Assembly: GCF_001939115.1 (NCBI RefSeq)
Contig: NZ_MQTZ01000028.1
Span: forward strand, 82,501 to 135,349
From: Leptolyngbya sp. 'hensonii'
GTDB taxonomy: Bacteria; Cyanobacteriota; Cyanobacteriia; GCF-001939115
DNA length: 52,849 nucleotides
Reading direction: 5' to 3'
The notes beneath the pieces were generated by a model that saw only the letters and a list, made by a program, of their open reading frames with translations, did not search any database and was not told the origin of the DNA. The first letter of the stretch is position 1. Each line of letters starts with the position of its first letter. Below, piece after piece: positions 28,237 through 37,965 of this stretch. The position numbers and the translations under genes are program-made.

Positions 28237-28686
28237 ATGATTGACGGTGTTGCCATTTACCCCCTGAAGAAAATCCCGGATGAACGGGGCACGATTTTTC
28301 ACATGCTGCGCTGTGATGCGCCCCACTTTGAGGGGTTCGGCGAAATTTATTTTTCCAAGGTCTATCCGGGGGCAGTGAAAGGCTGGCATCTACACCAACA
28401 GATGGTTCTGAACTATGCTGTGGTGACAGGCATGATCAAGCTGGCGCTCTATGACGATCGTCCCGATTCCCCTACTGAGGGAGAATTGCAGGAACTGTTT
28501 ATCGGAGAAGACCATTATGTGCTGGTGCGAATTCCGGCCAGGGTCTGGAATGGCTTTAAGGGAATTGGAACTGAGCCTGCGATCGTGGCCAACTGTGCCA
28601 CCCTGCCCCACGATCCCACCGAGATCGTCCGCCTGGATCCCCTGAATAACCATATTCCCTACGACTGGAGTTTGAAACACCGATGA
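28237..28686 (+). CDS. RmlC-like sugar 3,5-epimerase family cupin
   Basis: A 149-residue cupin related to dTDP-4-keto-6-deoxyhexose 3,5-epimerases (RmlC) but shorter than RmlC itself (about 180). KIPDERGTIFHMLR, FSKVYPGAVKGWHLH (catalytic-type His) and IPARVWNGFKGIG match the family. Given rfbF/rfbG upstream, the likely substrate is CDP-4-keto-6-deoxyglucose or a 3-deoxy derivative, yielding an L- or otherwise epimerised sugar; the nucleotide carrier is inferred. It could also be a ketoisomerase of the FdtA-like cupin group. It overlaps the next gene as ATGA. Confidence 0.82.
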   Translation: MIDGVAIYPLKKIPDERGTIFHMLRCDAPHFEGFGEIYFSKVYPGAVKGWHLHQQMVLNYAVVTGMIKLALYDDRPDSPTEGELQELFIGEDHYVLVRIPARVWNGFKGIGTEPAIVANCATLPHDPTEIVRLDPLNNHIPYDWSLKHR

Positions 28687-29561
28687 ATACCCATGTGATT
28701 ATTGGTGCCTCTGGTCAGGTGGGAGAACATCTGATGACGGTTCTTACTGCCAATGGGGTGCGGGTAATGGGAACCTCCTACAGTTATGCTGTCCCGGATT
28801 TGCCCCGGTTGGATATTCGCGATCGGGCCGCCGTGGATGCCTTTCTGGAGCAGACTCGCCCGGATGTGGTCTATCTGCCTGCTTCCCTCACCAATGTGGA
28901 CTACTGCGAACTGCATCCTGATGAGGGCTATGCTACCAATGTCCTTGGGGTGCAGCATGTGGTGACGGGGGCCGATCGCCTGGGAGCCTTAGTGGTGTAC
29001 TTCTCGTCGGATTACATCTTTGATGGGGAGGCTGGTCCTTACCGGGAAACCGATCCGGCCCATCCCCTCTGCGTCTATGGGATGCAGAAGTTGATAGCTG
29101 AGCATTATGTGGCCCTCCATTGCCGCAGTTCCCTGATTATTCGCACCACGGGCGTCTATGGTTGGGAGCGGCAGGGTAAGAATTTTGTCTCGCGCCTGAT
29201 TACCAATCTGCGGGCTGGCCAGACGGCGCGGGTGCCGATCGATCAAATTGGCAGCCCCACCTATGCCCCCAATCTGGCGGCTGCTGTCACGGAACTGGTT
29301 TTGACTGGAGAAACGGGCGTTTATCACGTCAGTGGCGACACCTGTGCCAGTCGCTATGACTTTGCCTGTGAGGCTGCCAGGGTTTTTGGCCTCGATCCTG
29401 GCCAGATCCAGGGGGTCAGCACCGCTGAATTAGGACAGGCGGCGAAGCGACCCCTGCGGGGCGGCCTGGTGGTAGATAAGGCAGCCGCAGCGGTTCACGT
29501 TTCTCTCCTGGGCTATCCGGCAGGGTTACGGGAGATGCGGGCAGAAAAGGAGTTTAATTGA
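28683..29561 (+). CDS. RmlD-like NDP-4-keto-6-deoxyhexose reductase (SDR)
   Basis: A 292-residue extended SDR of the RmlD branch: VIIGASGQVGEHLM (NAD(P)-binding), DIRDRAAVDAFLEQTRPDVV, FSSDYIFDGEAGPYRETD, YGMQKLIAE (Y...K) and RTTGVYGW. RmlD reduces the 4-keto group of dTDP-L-sugars; here the CDP-sugar neighbours suggest a CDP-linked substrate made by the adjacent epimerase. It overlaps the preceding gene (ATGA) and the next one (TTGA). A dTDP route would need RmlA and RmlB, which are not in the window. Confidence 0.85.
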   Translation: MNTHVIIGASGQVGEHLMTVLTANGVRVMGTSYSYAVPDLPRLDIRDRAAVDAFLEQTRPDVVYLPASLTNVDYCELHPDEGYATNVLGVQHVVTGADRLGALVVYFSSDYIFDGEAGPYRETDPAHPLCVYGMQKLIAEHYVALHCRSSLIIRTTGVYGWERQGKNFVSRLITNLRAGQTARVPIDQIGSPTYAPNLAAAVTELVLTGETGVYHVSGDTCASRYDFACEAARVFGLDPGQIQGVSTAELGQAAKRPLRGGLVVDKAAAAVHVSLLGYPAGLREMRAEKEFN

Positions 29562-30514
29562 GGGATCTGGTGGACGCCTGGACTGGGGAATGGGGTAGCC
29601 GGTTGAGACAGCAGCGGGTTCTGGTGACAGGGGCCACTGGCTTTGTTGGAGGGCACCTGTGCGATCGGTTGTTGGAACTGGGGGCAGAAGTCCACGGGCT
29701 GGCTCGGCAAGCTGGGATGGGGGATGCCACCAGCGGCTGGCAGCCCTGGTCGGTGGACCTGCGCGATCGGGAGGCGGTCCGGCAGGCCCTACATCAGATC
29801 CGGCCTCAGATTGTCTATCATCTGGCAGGTCTGGTGACGGCCCGTCAGGATGTGGCTTTGGTGTTGCCGATGCTGGAGCATAATCTGTTGGGGACGATTC
29901 ACCTGCTGCTGGCGGCGACAGAAATCGGTTGTGATCGGCTGATTCTGGCTGGTTCCTCGGAGGAGCCTGATATCACCATGCCTATTCCCACCTCTCCCTA
30001 TGCGGCGGCTAAGGCTACAGCCTCCCTCTATGGTCAGATGTTCCAGAAGCTGTATGGGGTGCCGGTGACGATCGTGAAACTCTTTATGACCTACGGTCCC
30101 CGCCAGGAGGCAGCCAAGCTCATTCCTTATACCATCTTGTCATTGCTGCGGGGAGAGCCGCCGCATCTCAGTAGTGGTCAGCGGATCTGCGATCTGCTTT
30201 ACATTCGGGATCTGGTCCAGGGGTTGCTGCAAGTTGGCATCCAGCCTGATCTGGTCGGGCAGACGGTGCATCTGGGCACAGGCCAGGGCACACCCCTGCG
30301 GGAGGTGGTGGATCGGCTGGTTCAAATCAGTGGAACTTCTGTGCAACCTTTATTTGGGGCGATTCCCGATCGTTTGGGAGAACATCCCCAGATCGCCGAT
30401 CTCCAGACAACTCGCCAGATCCTGGACTGGGAGCCTCAATGGACCTTATCCCAGGGCTTGACAGAGACCGTAGCATGGTATCGATTACAGGAGGACATTG
30501 CCCATGGACGCTGA
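29558..30514 (+). CDS. NAD-dependent sugar epimerase/dehydratase, possible CDP-paratose synthase
   Basis: A 318-residue extended [57 protein letters not shown] (Y...K) and [14 protein letters not shown]. The start is TTG 29558, inside the previous stop, with a good AGGAG upstream; GTG 29570 is an alternative. Its position between rfbG and rfbH/rfbE is where the 4-keto reductase RfbS/Prt (CDP-paratose synthase) would be expected, and that is my preferred but unproven role. A 4-epimerase is the other option. It overlaps rfbH by 11 bp. Confidence 0.78.
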   Translation: MRDLVDAWTGEWGSRLRQQRVLVTGATGFVGGHLCDRLLELGAEVHGLARQAGMGDATSGWQPWSVDLRDREAVRQALHQIRPQIVYHLAGLVTARQDVALVLPMLEHNLLGTIHLLLAATEIGCDRLILAGSSEEPDITMPIPTSPYAAAKATASLYGQMFQKLYGVPVTIVKLFMTYGPRQEAAKLIPYTILSLLRGEPPHLSSGQRICDLLYIRDLVQGLLQVGIQPDLVGQTVHLGTGQGTPLREVVDRLVQISGTSVQPLFGAIPDRLGEHPQIADLQTTRQILDWEPQWTLSQGLTETVAWYRLQEDIAHGR

Positions 30515-31841
30515 GGAATTGCGACAGGATATTCTGCAGCGGGTGGCGGCTTACCATGCCGCTGCCTTCCCAGCCCGATCGTTCGTTCCCGGTCAGACTC
30601 CCATTCCCGTGTCGGGTCGAGTGTTTGACCAGACCGATCTGATCTACCTGGCCGAAGCCTGTCTGGACTTTTGGTTGACCACAGGCCGGTTTGCCGCCCA
30701 ATTTGAGCAGGAGTTTGCCCAAGGGCTGGGGGTCCGCCATGCCCTCCTCTGTAACTCCGGATCGTCTGCCAACCTGCTGGCCTTGTCGGCCCTGACTTCG
30801 CCAGAGCTGGGCGATCGGCAACTGCGATCGGGGGATGAAGTGATTACCGTGGCGGCTGGGTTCCCGACCACCCTGAATCCTATTTTGCAGAATGGGCTGG
30901 TGCCGGTGTTCCTGGATATTGAACTGGCAACCCATAACATCGATGTCCAGAGACTGGAGGAAGCCATTTCCCCCCGCACCCGCGCTATCATGCTGGCCCA
31001 CACCTTAGGCAATCCCTTCAATCTGGAGGCTGTCCAGCAGGTGGTCCAACGGCATAACCTGTGGCTGATTGAAGACAACTGTGATGCCCTGGGCTCGACC
31101 TATAACGGCCAGTTGACGGGCACCTTTGGTGATCTGGCAACGGTCAGTTTCTACCCGGCCCACCACATCACCATGGGTGAAGGGGGCTGTGTCCTGACGA
31201 ACCAGCCTCGCCTCAAGGTGCTGGTGGAGTCTTTTCGGGATTGGGGCCGGAGTTGCTGGTGTGCGCCGGGGAAGGACGACACCTGTGGCAAACGGTTTGG
31301 CTGGCAGTTAGGGGACTTACCGGCTGGCTATGACCACAAGTACACCTACTCCCACATTGGCTATAACCTGAAGCTGACGGACATGCAGGCGGCGATCGGC
31401 GTTGCGCAGCTCCAAAAACTGCCCGGATTTATTGCTACCCGGCGGTACAACTGGCAACGGTTGTCTGCTGGCCTGCAACCCCTGTCAGACTGGCTCATCC
31501 TCCCCCAGCCGACCCCTAACAGTGACCCCAGTTGGTTCGGATTTCTGATTACGGTGCGGCCAGAGGCTCCCTTCAGCCGGAATGACTTGGTGCGCCATCT
31601 GGAAAGTCACAAGATTGGCACCCGCCTTCTCTTCGGTGGAAATCTGATCCGTCAACCGGCCTATCGTCAGATGCCCCATCGGGTGGTCGGAGAGCTGAAA
31701 CAGACGGACCTGGTGATGAATCAGTCTTTCTGGATTGGGGTTTATCCGGGACTGACAGAACCCATGCTTGACTATATGGTGGACACCCTCACCTCGTTTG
31801 TGCGACAGTCTACGGGAATCACAGTGGGAGCGTCTTCATGA
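30504..31841 (+). CDS. rfbH: CDP-4-keto-6-deoxyglucose 3-dehydrase (E1)
   Basis: PMP-dependent [2Fe-2S] enzyme of the DegT/DnrJ/EryC1 fold that removes the C3 hydroxyl from CDP-4-keto-6-deoxyglucose, committing the pathway to 3,6-dideoxyhexoses. From ATG 30504 (AGGAGG 9 bp upstream) the protein has 445 residues. The usual PLP lysine is replaced by His220 in [14 protein letters not shown], the hallmark of E1. Cys193, Cys251, Cys253 and Cys261 ([25 protein letters not shown]) are the iron-sulfur ligands known for this family. The reaction needs an electron-transfer partner (E3, RfbI/DdhD), which is not encoded here. Confidence 0.96.
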   Translation: MDAEELRQDILQRVAAYHAAAFPARSFVPGQTPIPVSGRVFDQTDLIYLAEACLDFWLTTGRFAAQFEQEFAQGLGVRHALLCNSGSSANLLALSALTSPELGDRQLRSGDEVITVAAGFPTTLNPILQNGLVPVFLDIELATHNIDVQRLEEAISPRTRAIMLAHTLGNPFNLEAVQQVVQRHNLWLIEDNCDALGSTYNGQLTGTFGDLATVSFYPAHHITMGEGGCVLTNQPRLKVLVESFRDWGRSCWCAPGKDDTCGKRFGWQLGDLPAGYDHKYTYSHIGYNLKLTDMQAAIGVAQLQKLPGFIATRRYNWQRLSAGLQPLSDWLILPQPTPNSDPSWFGFLITVRPEAPFSRNDLVRHLESHKIGTRLLFGGNLIRQPAYRQMPHRVVGELKQTDLVMNQSFWIGVYPGLTEPMLDYMVDTLTSFVRQSTGITVGASS

Positions 31842-32884
31842 GCTGGCTGATTACAGGGGGCTGCGGGTTTGTCGGGTCCAATCTGGCCCACGATCTGCTG
31901 AGTTCCGGGGAAACGGTGGTTGTTCTGGATAACTTGAGTCGTCAGGGTTCTCCGGAAAATCTGACCTGGTTGCGGTCCCAGCATGGTCGGGACTGGCAAT
32001 TTGTGCAAGCGGATATCCGCGATCGCGATCGGGTGGCGGACTTGGTGCGGGAATTGCGACCCCAGGCGATCGCCCATCTGGCAGGTCAGGTGGCCATGAC
32101 CACCAGCATTCAGGACCCGCGCCTGGATTTTGAGGTGAATGCCCTGGGGACTTTGAATGTGCTGGAGGCTGTGCGCCTCTACTCCAGTGAGACGATCGTC
32201 CTCTATTCCTCCACCAATAAGGTCTATGGGTCTCTCGAAGAATTGACCTATGGGGAGACTGAGACTCGCTACACCCTGCCTGACTATCCCCATGGGTTGG
32301 CTGAAACCCTGCAACTGGATGGTTGTTCTCCCTACGGCTGTTCTAAGCTGGCTGCCGATCAGTATGTGCGGGATTATCACCGGGTTTATGGCATTCCCAC
32401 GGTGGTGTTTCGCCACTCTTCCATGTACGGCGGACGGCAGTTCGCCACCTACGATCAGGGCTGGATTGGCTGGTTTTGTCTCCAGGCCCTAGCCATGTCC
32501 GATTCTCAGATTCCCCCCTTTACGATTTCGGGCAATGGGAAGCAGGTGCGGGATGTGTTGCATGCCCAGGACTTAATTCGGGCTTATCGGCTGGCAGTGA
32601 CCCAGATCGATCGCTGTGCGGGTGAAATCTACAACTTGGGCGGGGGCATGGCCAACTCCCTCTCCCTGTTGGAACTGTTTGCCATTTTGACGGAACTGAC
32701 AGGCTATCCCCTGCGTTTCCGCTCTCTGGACTGGCGACATGGCGATCAGAAGGTATTTGTGGCAGATCTGGCAAAAGTTAACCAGCATTTGGGCTGGAGT
32801 CCGACGGTGAGTAAGCAGGATGGGCTCCGGATGATGCTGGATTGGACAGAGGAGGTGCAGGCCCGTGTCCCAACCCTTAGTTAG
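31838..32884 (+). CDS. rfbE: CDP-paratose 2-epimerase (CDP-tyvelose epimerase)
   Basis: Extended SDR that converts CDP-paratose to CDP-tyvelose by epimerising C2. The 348-residue protein carries the family-specific segments [79 protein letters not shown] and [18 protein letters not shown], all typical of Salmonella/Yersinia RfbE/Tyv. It overlaps rfbH (ATGA) and the next glycosyltransferase (20 bp). Together with rfbF, rfbG and rfbH it supports a tyvelose-containing glycan. Confidence 0.93.
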   Translation: MSWLITGGCGFVGSNLAHDLLSSGETVVVLDNLSRQGSPENLTWLRSQHGRDWQFVQADIRDRDRVADLVRELRPQAIAHLAGQVAMTTSIQDPRLDFEVNALGTLNVLEAVRLYSSETIVLYSSTNKVYGSLEELTYGETETRYTLPDYPHGLAETLQLDGCSPYGCSKLAADQYVRDYHRVYGIPTVVFRHSSMYGGRQFATYDQGWIGWFCLQALAMSDSQIPPFTISGNGKQVRDVLHAQDLIRAYRLAVTQIDRCAGEIYNLGGGMANSLSLLELFAILTELTGYPLRFRSLDWRHGDQKVFVADLAKVNQHLGWSPTVSKQDGLRMMLDWTEEVQARVPTLS

Positions 32885-33983
32885 TATTGGCATTCCGGTT
32901 TATAACCGGGAGAAACTGGTGCGGCAGGCGATCGAAAGCGCCTTGGCCCAGACCTATTCCAACCTGGAAATCATCGTGGTGGATAACTGTAGTACGGATA
33001 ATACCCATGGGGTGATCCAGGAATACAGCCGGATGGACCATCGGGTTCGCTGCTATCGCAATGAACAAAATCTCGGTCCGGTGCCCAATTGGTATCGTTG
33101 TCTGGAACTGAGTCAGGGAGAATACTTCAAGATTCTGTTTTCTGATGACTGGTTGGAGCCGACGGCGATCGCGACCTTGACGGAACCGTTTCACCACCAT
33201 CCCCAGATTGCCTTCACCTACTCCACGGCGATTCACCATTATGCCTGCCCCCTGGATGGTCAGATGGAACGGCTGCTGTTCCGGCATTCGCCCGGCGGGT
33301 TACTCTCCTCTTTTGATTTCCTCTGGGAATCGGCCCTCTATGATCTGGCGGTGATTCCGGTGACCCCCTCAGCGGCCCTGTTTCGTCGTCAGGATGCGCT
33401 GTCAGCGTTTACGCTGCACATTCCCTGTCGTCTGGAGTTTGACTGTAACCGCCGAGGGATGGGCAATGATGCCATGCTTTTCTGGAAACCCTGTGCCCGC
33501 TATCCAGAGCATTACCACATTCTTGACCCCTTGGTGCATTTTGCCGAAGGGGCTGAAGGGGAGGCCAGCTTCACCATGTCCATGATTCGTTCGGGGCAAC
33601 TGGCCACGGAGCGAGTCTGTTACCAGTCGGCCTTTGGTCACTTCCTGGCCACAACACCTCTACCCGGATCCACCAGGCAGATCTTGCAGGCCGGGATGTT
33701 CTGGCAACGGGTGCCTGCTGACCTGGCGCACCTGGAGGCGTTCCTGGCGGAGTTCGCCCTCTGTTTTCCACCAGAGTACCCCTGGTGGGAGTTTGACCTG
33801 CAGGGCGATCGCATTCGGGAGTTGCTCGATCGCCACAGTCCGGATATGCTGCGGGCGATCCTGGCCCAGTTGCCATTCCATCCCACCACGACATTACGCA
33901 GGATACCGTTAGAACTGGCGGCCCTGAAAGCCAGAGTTCGAGGGCGGTTGTCCAGGGTCAAAGGCCGATTCCGTCATCAGTAA
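32865..33983 (+). CDS. Glycosyltransferase, GT2 family (GT-A fold)
   Basis: A 372-residue GT2: [27 protein letters not shown] and the metal-binding [13 protein letters not shown] (SDD). It is related to the GT2 at 25351 (shared P..NW..CL segment), and both flank the CDP-sugar genes, making them candidate dideoxyhexosyltransferases. It starts at GTG 32865 with a strong AGGAGG site inside the 3' end of rfbE. The last 40 residues are basic and Arg-rich, possibly membrane-surface binding. Its end overlaps the convergent SIMPL gene by 7 bp. Confidence 0.88.
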   Translation: MSQPLVSIGIPVYNREKLVRQAIESALAQTYSNLEIIVVDNCSTDNTHGVIQEYSRMDHRVRCYRNEQNLGPVPNWYRCLELSQGEYFKILFSDDWLEPTAIATLTEPFHHHPQIAFTYSTAIHHYACPLDGQMERLLFRHSPGGLLSSFDFLWESALYDLAVIPVTPSAALFRRQDALSAFTLHIPCRLEFDCNRRGMGNDAMLFWKPCARYPEHYHILDPLVHFAEGAEGEASFTMSMIRSGQLATERVCYQSAFGHFLATTPLPGSTRQILQAGMFWQRVPADLAHLEAFLAEFALCFPPEYPWWEFDLQGDRIRELLDRHSPDMLRAILAQLPFHPTTTLRRIPLELAALKARVRGRLSRVKGRFRHQ

Positions 33984-34714
33984 CTAATTTGCAGCGTGAC
34001 GGTGGCTTCGACCTGTTGTTCCCCAGCAATGATCGGAGTAGAAGCGGTGGGAGCGGTTTTGGCAAATTGCAAATCGGCTATAGGCACAGGTGGGGGGGTA
34101 TTGGCCCCATTTACTTGAATATTGACCACATCTTTCCGGGTCAACTTCAGCACACTCAGCACCGCATCTGCCTGCTGTTGTGCATCTTCCGTCGCTTCCC
34201 GCAGGGCCTGCTTCTGGGCTGCTGCGATCTCAGGCTCAGCGGCGACCAGAGTAATACTGTCAATCCGAGTTGCACCTGCCTTCACTGCATCATCCAGTAA
34301 GGAGCCAGCTTGATTGGGATTGATCCGAAAGCTGACAATATTGCTGGCGGTATAACCCGATAGGCGCTGCACATTGTCGGTGTAGGTGTAGACAGGGCTC
34401 AAGCGGACTTCGCTGGTCTCCAACTTGCCCACATTCCGCGATCTCAACAGAGTCACAACTGCCGCCGATCGTCGGGCCACTTCCTGCTGCACCTCGGCTG
34501 CTGTTTTTCCCTGAATTTCTACCCCTAGACGAATCTGGGCGATAGTGGCAGCGATACTTTCCTCCCCGCGTCCGGTCACGGTGATGGTTCGTAGGAGGCG
34601 CTCCTGGGCTAGAACGGACGTACTGAGGCTGAGGCCCAGCAGGCAGGCCAGGGAAACTGTTCCGAGAAACTTGAGAACGTCCAGATTTTGATGGGACTTT
34701 AACGCTAACTTCAT
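33977..34714 (-). CDS. SIMPL-domain (DUF541) periplasmic protein
   Basis: A 245-residue protein with an N-terminal signal peptide (FLGTVSLACLLGLSLSTSVLA, cleaved before QERLL) and a SIMPL/DUF541 domain: RTITVTGRGEESIAATIAQI, the QEVARRSAAVVTLLRS helix, and RIDSITLVAAEPEIAAAQKQ. Proteins of this family are oligomeric periplasmic or outer-membrane-associated factors of largely unknown role. The start is ATG 34714 with GAGGAGA upstream; the longer frame to 34816 would bury the signal peptide. Divergent from the inverse autotransporter gene, convergent with the glycosyltransferase. Confidence 0.88.
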   Translation of the reverse strand: MKLALKSHQNLDVLKFLGTVSLACLLGLSLSTSVLAQERLLRTITVTGRGEESIAATIAQIRLGVEIQGKTAAEVQQEVARRSAAVVTLLRSRNVGKLETSEVRLSPVYTYTDNVQRLSGYTASNIVSFRINPNQAGSLLDDAVKAGATRIDSITLVAAEPEIAAAQKQALREATEDAQQQADAVLSVLKLTRKDVVNIQVNGANTPPPVPIADLQFAKTAPTASTPIIAGEQQVEATVTLQISY

Positions 34715-35119
34715 GCTGATAATCTCCTCACAATTAAATCTAAGCGATGGGTCATCATGCCCTTGTCGGTGAGGGATAGGGGGGACTCCCATATTCCTGC
34801 CTGATTCCAATGACATTTGCTATAGGTCTAATCTAAACAGTTTGTAGTGGGTTAAAAGAGGACGTTACCGTTTTAGCAACTGCATCTTTCTCGGGGCGAC
34901 AAAATTTTATTGCCCTCATGCTTCCTGATGGTTTTCTGGGCAAATACTTGTCACTCCAAATCAGCAAGTGTTAAATTGCGGCAATCTATTGATAATTTGT
35001 ACTAACAATGGTTTTGAAAATTGCTAAAGAACTGATGGGGTGACAAGTTTAGAGACTTTTAAAAAATATTGAAACACGTCAAGTTCTGTAGGAAATCTGT
35101 GAGGAGGGTGAGCATTGAT
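34715..35119. other. Divergent spacer between SIMPL gene and inverse-autotransporter gene
   Basis: A 405-bp AT-rich spacer. Apart from ribosome binding sites at both ends (GAGGAGA near 34723-34729 on the minus strand and GAGGAGGG at 35101-35108 on the plus strand) I see no gene, RNA or repeat. Confidence 0.5.
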
Positions 35120-37897
35120 ATGACGATCACAAGAGATGGAAGCCGTAATTTTAACTTGCGTGCAAGCCGTAATTTTTTCTCGGAAGTCAAATTGTCAGCC
35201 TTTGGCATGCGCTATCTGGGTTTGCTTGTGCTTGGAATTTTGTCCGCACCAGCGATCGCGCAAACGCCACTTTCCAAGACCAGTCCACCGTACATAGGGG
35301 CAACGACGGCTGGGGCTCAGGCTATAGGTTCGGTCAAGATGACGTCTTCCCTGGCCCTGCGAGAACTCTCCTCGGCGGTGACCCAGGCCACAGGGAAAGG
35401 AACACAGGTTCTGACGCAACAGGTCAGTGCCCAGGATCGGCAGATTGGACCGGAGGACAAGACCGTTCCCGGTCAGTATGATCTTCTGAATCTAACGGTG
35501 AATACTGGCTCACAGGCAACCCTGGACGGGCCAGTATCCAATGCTCAGACGGAATTTCTGCCAGCGCTCACTTTTGCAGTGGGCTATGGGAGTGGTCTGG
35601 TGACCACAGCACCCGGCGCGGCGGAACTGCTGGCTGTCAATGGGCCAACTCTTCCGGATGCTGATGCGGCGGCTCAAGCTGCTATCCTGGCCCAGGCCGA
35701 CTCTGCTGCAGCGCCTACGATCGAGTATCAGCCGCGACTGGGAGCCCGTTACACCAGTGAAGGATCGGGCTATGAGCAGGGCGTTACTAGCTTTGAAGGC
35801 TTTATTCCGATCGCCCAGAGTGCAGGGGAAAGCTTGACCTTTGTCGATGGTCGGCTCTTGCTACAGAATAATTCGGCTCTGGGGGCTAATGTTGTTCTCG
35901 GTCAACGGCTTTACTCCGCTTCAGAAGATCGGATCTATGGGTTCTATGTGGCCTATGACAACCGGGATACGGGTAGGAGCACCTTCAATCAGTTGGGGGT
36001 AGGGGTGGAGACCCTGGCTGAAGGTTTTGATGCTCGGGTGAACGCCTACTTCCCGATCGGAACGACCCGGAATCAGGTTGGTAGTTCGGTGTCAGGCGTT
36101 CGTTTTGTGGGGAATAATCTGGCTCTAACCAGTTCCCGTCAGTTTGAATCGGCGGCCACGGTGGTGGATGCTGAGGTGGGGACGGAAATCTTTCCGATCG
36201 GTGAAGAGGGAACGGTGCGGGGCTATCTGGGCGGATATTATCTCAATGCGCCGGGCAGTCCTGATACCTATGGCGGCAAGGTGCGGGTGGAAGCATTGCC
36301 AACCGATTTTCTCAATCTGGGGCTGATTGTGCAGACGGATGGCCTGTTTGATACTCGGGTCATTTTCAGTGTGGGAGCAACCTTCCCTGGAACGCGACCT
36401 TCCAGTAATGGCCCGATCTCACGGGTTTTGAATCGTATGGCTGGTCCGGTAGCCCGCCAGACCGCAATTGTCGTGGCTGACCCCTCGCGTCGGGGGCAGA
36501 CTGAAAGTGGAACGGACAGTCTGGCGGTTAATGCTCGTACAGGGCAGCTTTACACCTTCCTGCATGTGTCGTCGGGAGCTGGGGGGACTGGAACGGCGGA
36601 GCAGCCCTTTAGTACGGTGCAGCAAGCCTTGAATGCAGCTGGGGCCGGGGGCACAGATGTGATTTATGTGCGGGGCAGTGGCAATGAAGCCCTGGCTAAC
36701 CTCAATCTTCCTGGTGGGACCAGTCTGCTATTCAATAATGTGCAGCAGTTGACCCCTGACCCGATCGCGAACCTCAATAACCAGCGGGCCTTGCTGCCGT
36801 TGTTTGATTCCACCGCCAAATATACGCTGACGATTAATGGGCCGATTACCCTGGCCGGTAATAATTCTCTGTTGGCAGGCATCACGGCGACTCAGACGAT
36901 CACGGTCAGTGGTCAGAACAACACGTTGAGTCAGGTGACGGTGAATAACCCGGCGGGCATTGGGATCAATGTGACAGGGAACAACACCACCATTTCTCAA
37001 TCGACGGTGAATAATGCTGGCGGGGTTGGGATTCAGGCGGCTAATGTGAATGGTCTGACCCTGCAGGGCAATACGGTGACGAACAGCGGTGGGCGAGGGG
37101 TGAGCCTGAATCAGGTGACTGGCCAGGTGACGATCACAAACAACAATGTGAACGGGACAGGCGGGGTTCAGAACAGTGCCCTGGTGATTGAGAACAACTC
37201 CGGGAACGTCAATGCCACCATTACGGGGAACCAACTCCAGAACTCCACCAATAATGGTGCGGCGGTGGATCTGTCGGGAACGGCCACAGGGACGTTTAAT
37301 GTCTCGAACAACACGGTCAGTGGAAACCAGTTCAATGGCATTCTCTTCCAGTTGAGTAATAATGCACAGGCTACGGGAACCATTGCGAACAATATCCTCA
37401 ATAACAATGGCAACAACGCGATTCTGGCCAGAACGCTCAACGCCTCCCAGGGAACAGTCAATATTTTGAATAACACGGTGACGAACACGACTAACCGGGG
37501 AATTGTGGTGGAATCGGCGAATACCTCCCAGATTCAGGCCCTGATTCAGGGAAATACGGTGACGGGGAGTGGGATCGTGGGTCTGTTCCTGCGAGCAGGG
37601 GATACTTCTACGACGCTGGCTGCAGTTCGCCTGAATACATTGACCGGCAATTTTGGTGGGGGTGTTCCCGGCGCTACGGGGGATTTGGCGGCTGAAACGC
37701 TGATCCCGGCGGGTGCGGGCTCCCGGCTCTGTATCTCCAGGGGGGGGAATACGATCGGGCTGTTCACCCTCAATAATCGGGTAGGGAACACGCTGCAGTT
37801 GGAAACAGCTTCCCCTGCAGATGCGATTACCAGTCCAGTGAATAACGGCGGCACGGTGATCACACCAGTGGCCACAGGATTCTGTGGAATTCCCTAA
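35120..37897 (+). CDS. Inverse-autotransporter-like surface protein with beta-helix passenger
   Basis: The 925-residue product (ATG 35120, GAGGAGGG upstream) has a signal peptide with a long N-region, cleaved after APAIA near residue 47. Residues about 200-440 are beta-strand-rich with the layout of intimin/invasin-type inverse autotransporter barrels (ARYTSEGSGYEQG; FEGFIPIAQ; GFYVAYDNRD; GYLGGYYLN; IFSVGATFPG). From about 500 on the protein contains GTAEQPFSTVQQALNAA, the usual opening of a right-handed parallel beta-helix, then many Asn-rich NN.V/GN.V turns typical of pectate-lyase-like coils. It probably anchors in the outer membrane and displays the helix outside. Ligand unknown. The in-frame TTG at 35069 is less likely. 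Confidence 0.78.
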   Translation: MTITRDGSRNFNLRASRNFFSEVKLSAFGMRYLGLLVLGILSAPAIAQTPLSKTSPPYIGATTAGAQAIGSVKMTSSLALRELSSAVTQATGKGTQVLTQQVSAQDRQIGPEDKTVPGQYDLLNLTVNTGSQATLDGPVSNAQTEFLPALTFAVGYGSGLVTTAPGAAELLAVNGPTLPDADAAAQAAILAQADSAAAPTIEYQPRLGARYTSEGSGYEQGVTSFEGFIPIAQSAGESLTFVDGRLLLQNNSALGANVVLGQRLYSASEDRIYGFYVAYDNRDTGRSTFNQLGVGVETLAEGFDARVNAYFPIGTTRNQVGSSVSGVRFVGNNLALTSSRQFESAATVVDAEVGTEIFPIGEEGTVRGYLGGYYLNAPGSPDTYGGKVRVEALPTDFLNLGLIVQTDGLFDTRVIFSVGATFPGTRPSSNGPISRVLNRMAGPVARQTAIVVADPSRRGQTESGTDSLAVNARTGQLYTFLHVSSGAGGTGTAEQPFSTVQQALNAAGAGGTDVIYVRGSGNEALANLNLPGGTSLLFNNVQQLTPDPIANLNNQRALLPLFDSTAKYTLTINGPITLAGNNSLLAGITATQTITVSGQNNTLSQVTVNNPAGIGINVTGNNTTISQSTVNNAGGVGIQAANVNGLTLQGNTVTNSGGRGVSLNQVTGQVTITNNNVNGTGGVQNSALVIENNSGNVNATITGNQLQNSTNNGAAVDLSGTATGTFNVSNNTVSGNQFNGILFQLSNNAQATGTIANNILNNNGNNAILARTLNASQGTVNILNNTVTNTTNRGIVVESANTSQIQALIQGNTVTGSGIVGLFLRAGDTSTTLAAVRLNTLTGNFGGGVPGATGDLAAETLIPAGAGSRLCISRGGNTIGLFTLNNRVGNTLQLETASPADAITSPVNNGGTVITPVATGFCGIP

Positions 37898-37965
37898 CGG
37901 TAGGCTATGGATCACCGGGGTAGAGCAATGGTGAGACCCGTGGTCCAGGCCAGAGGCAAGGCTCC

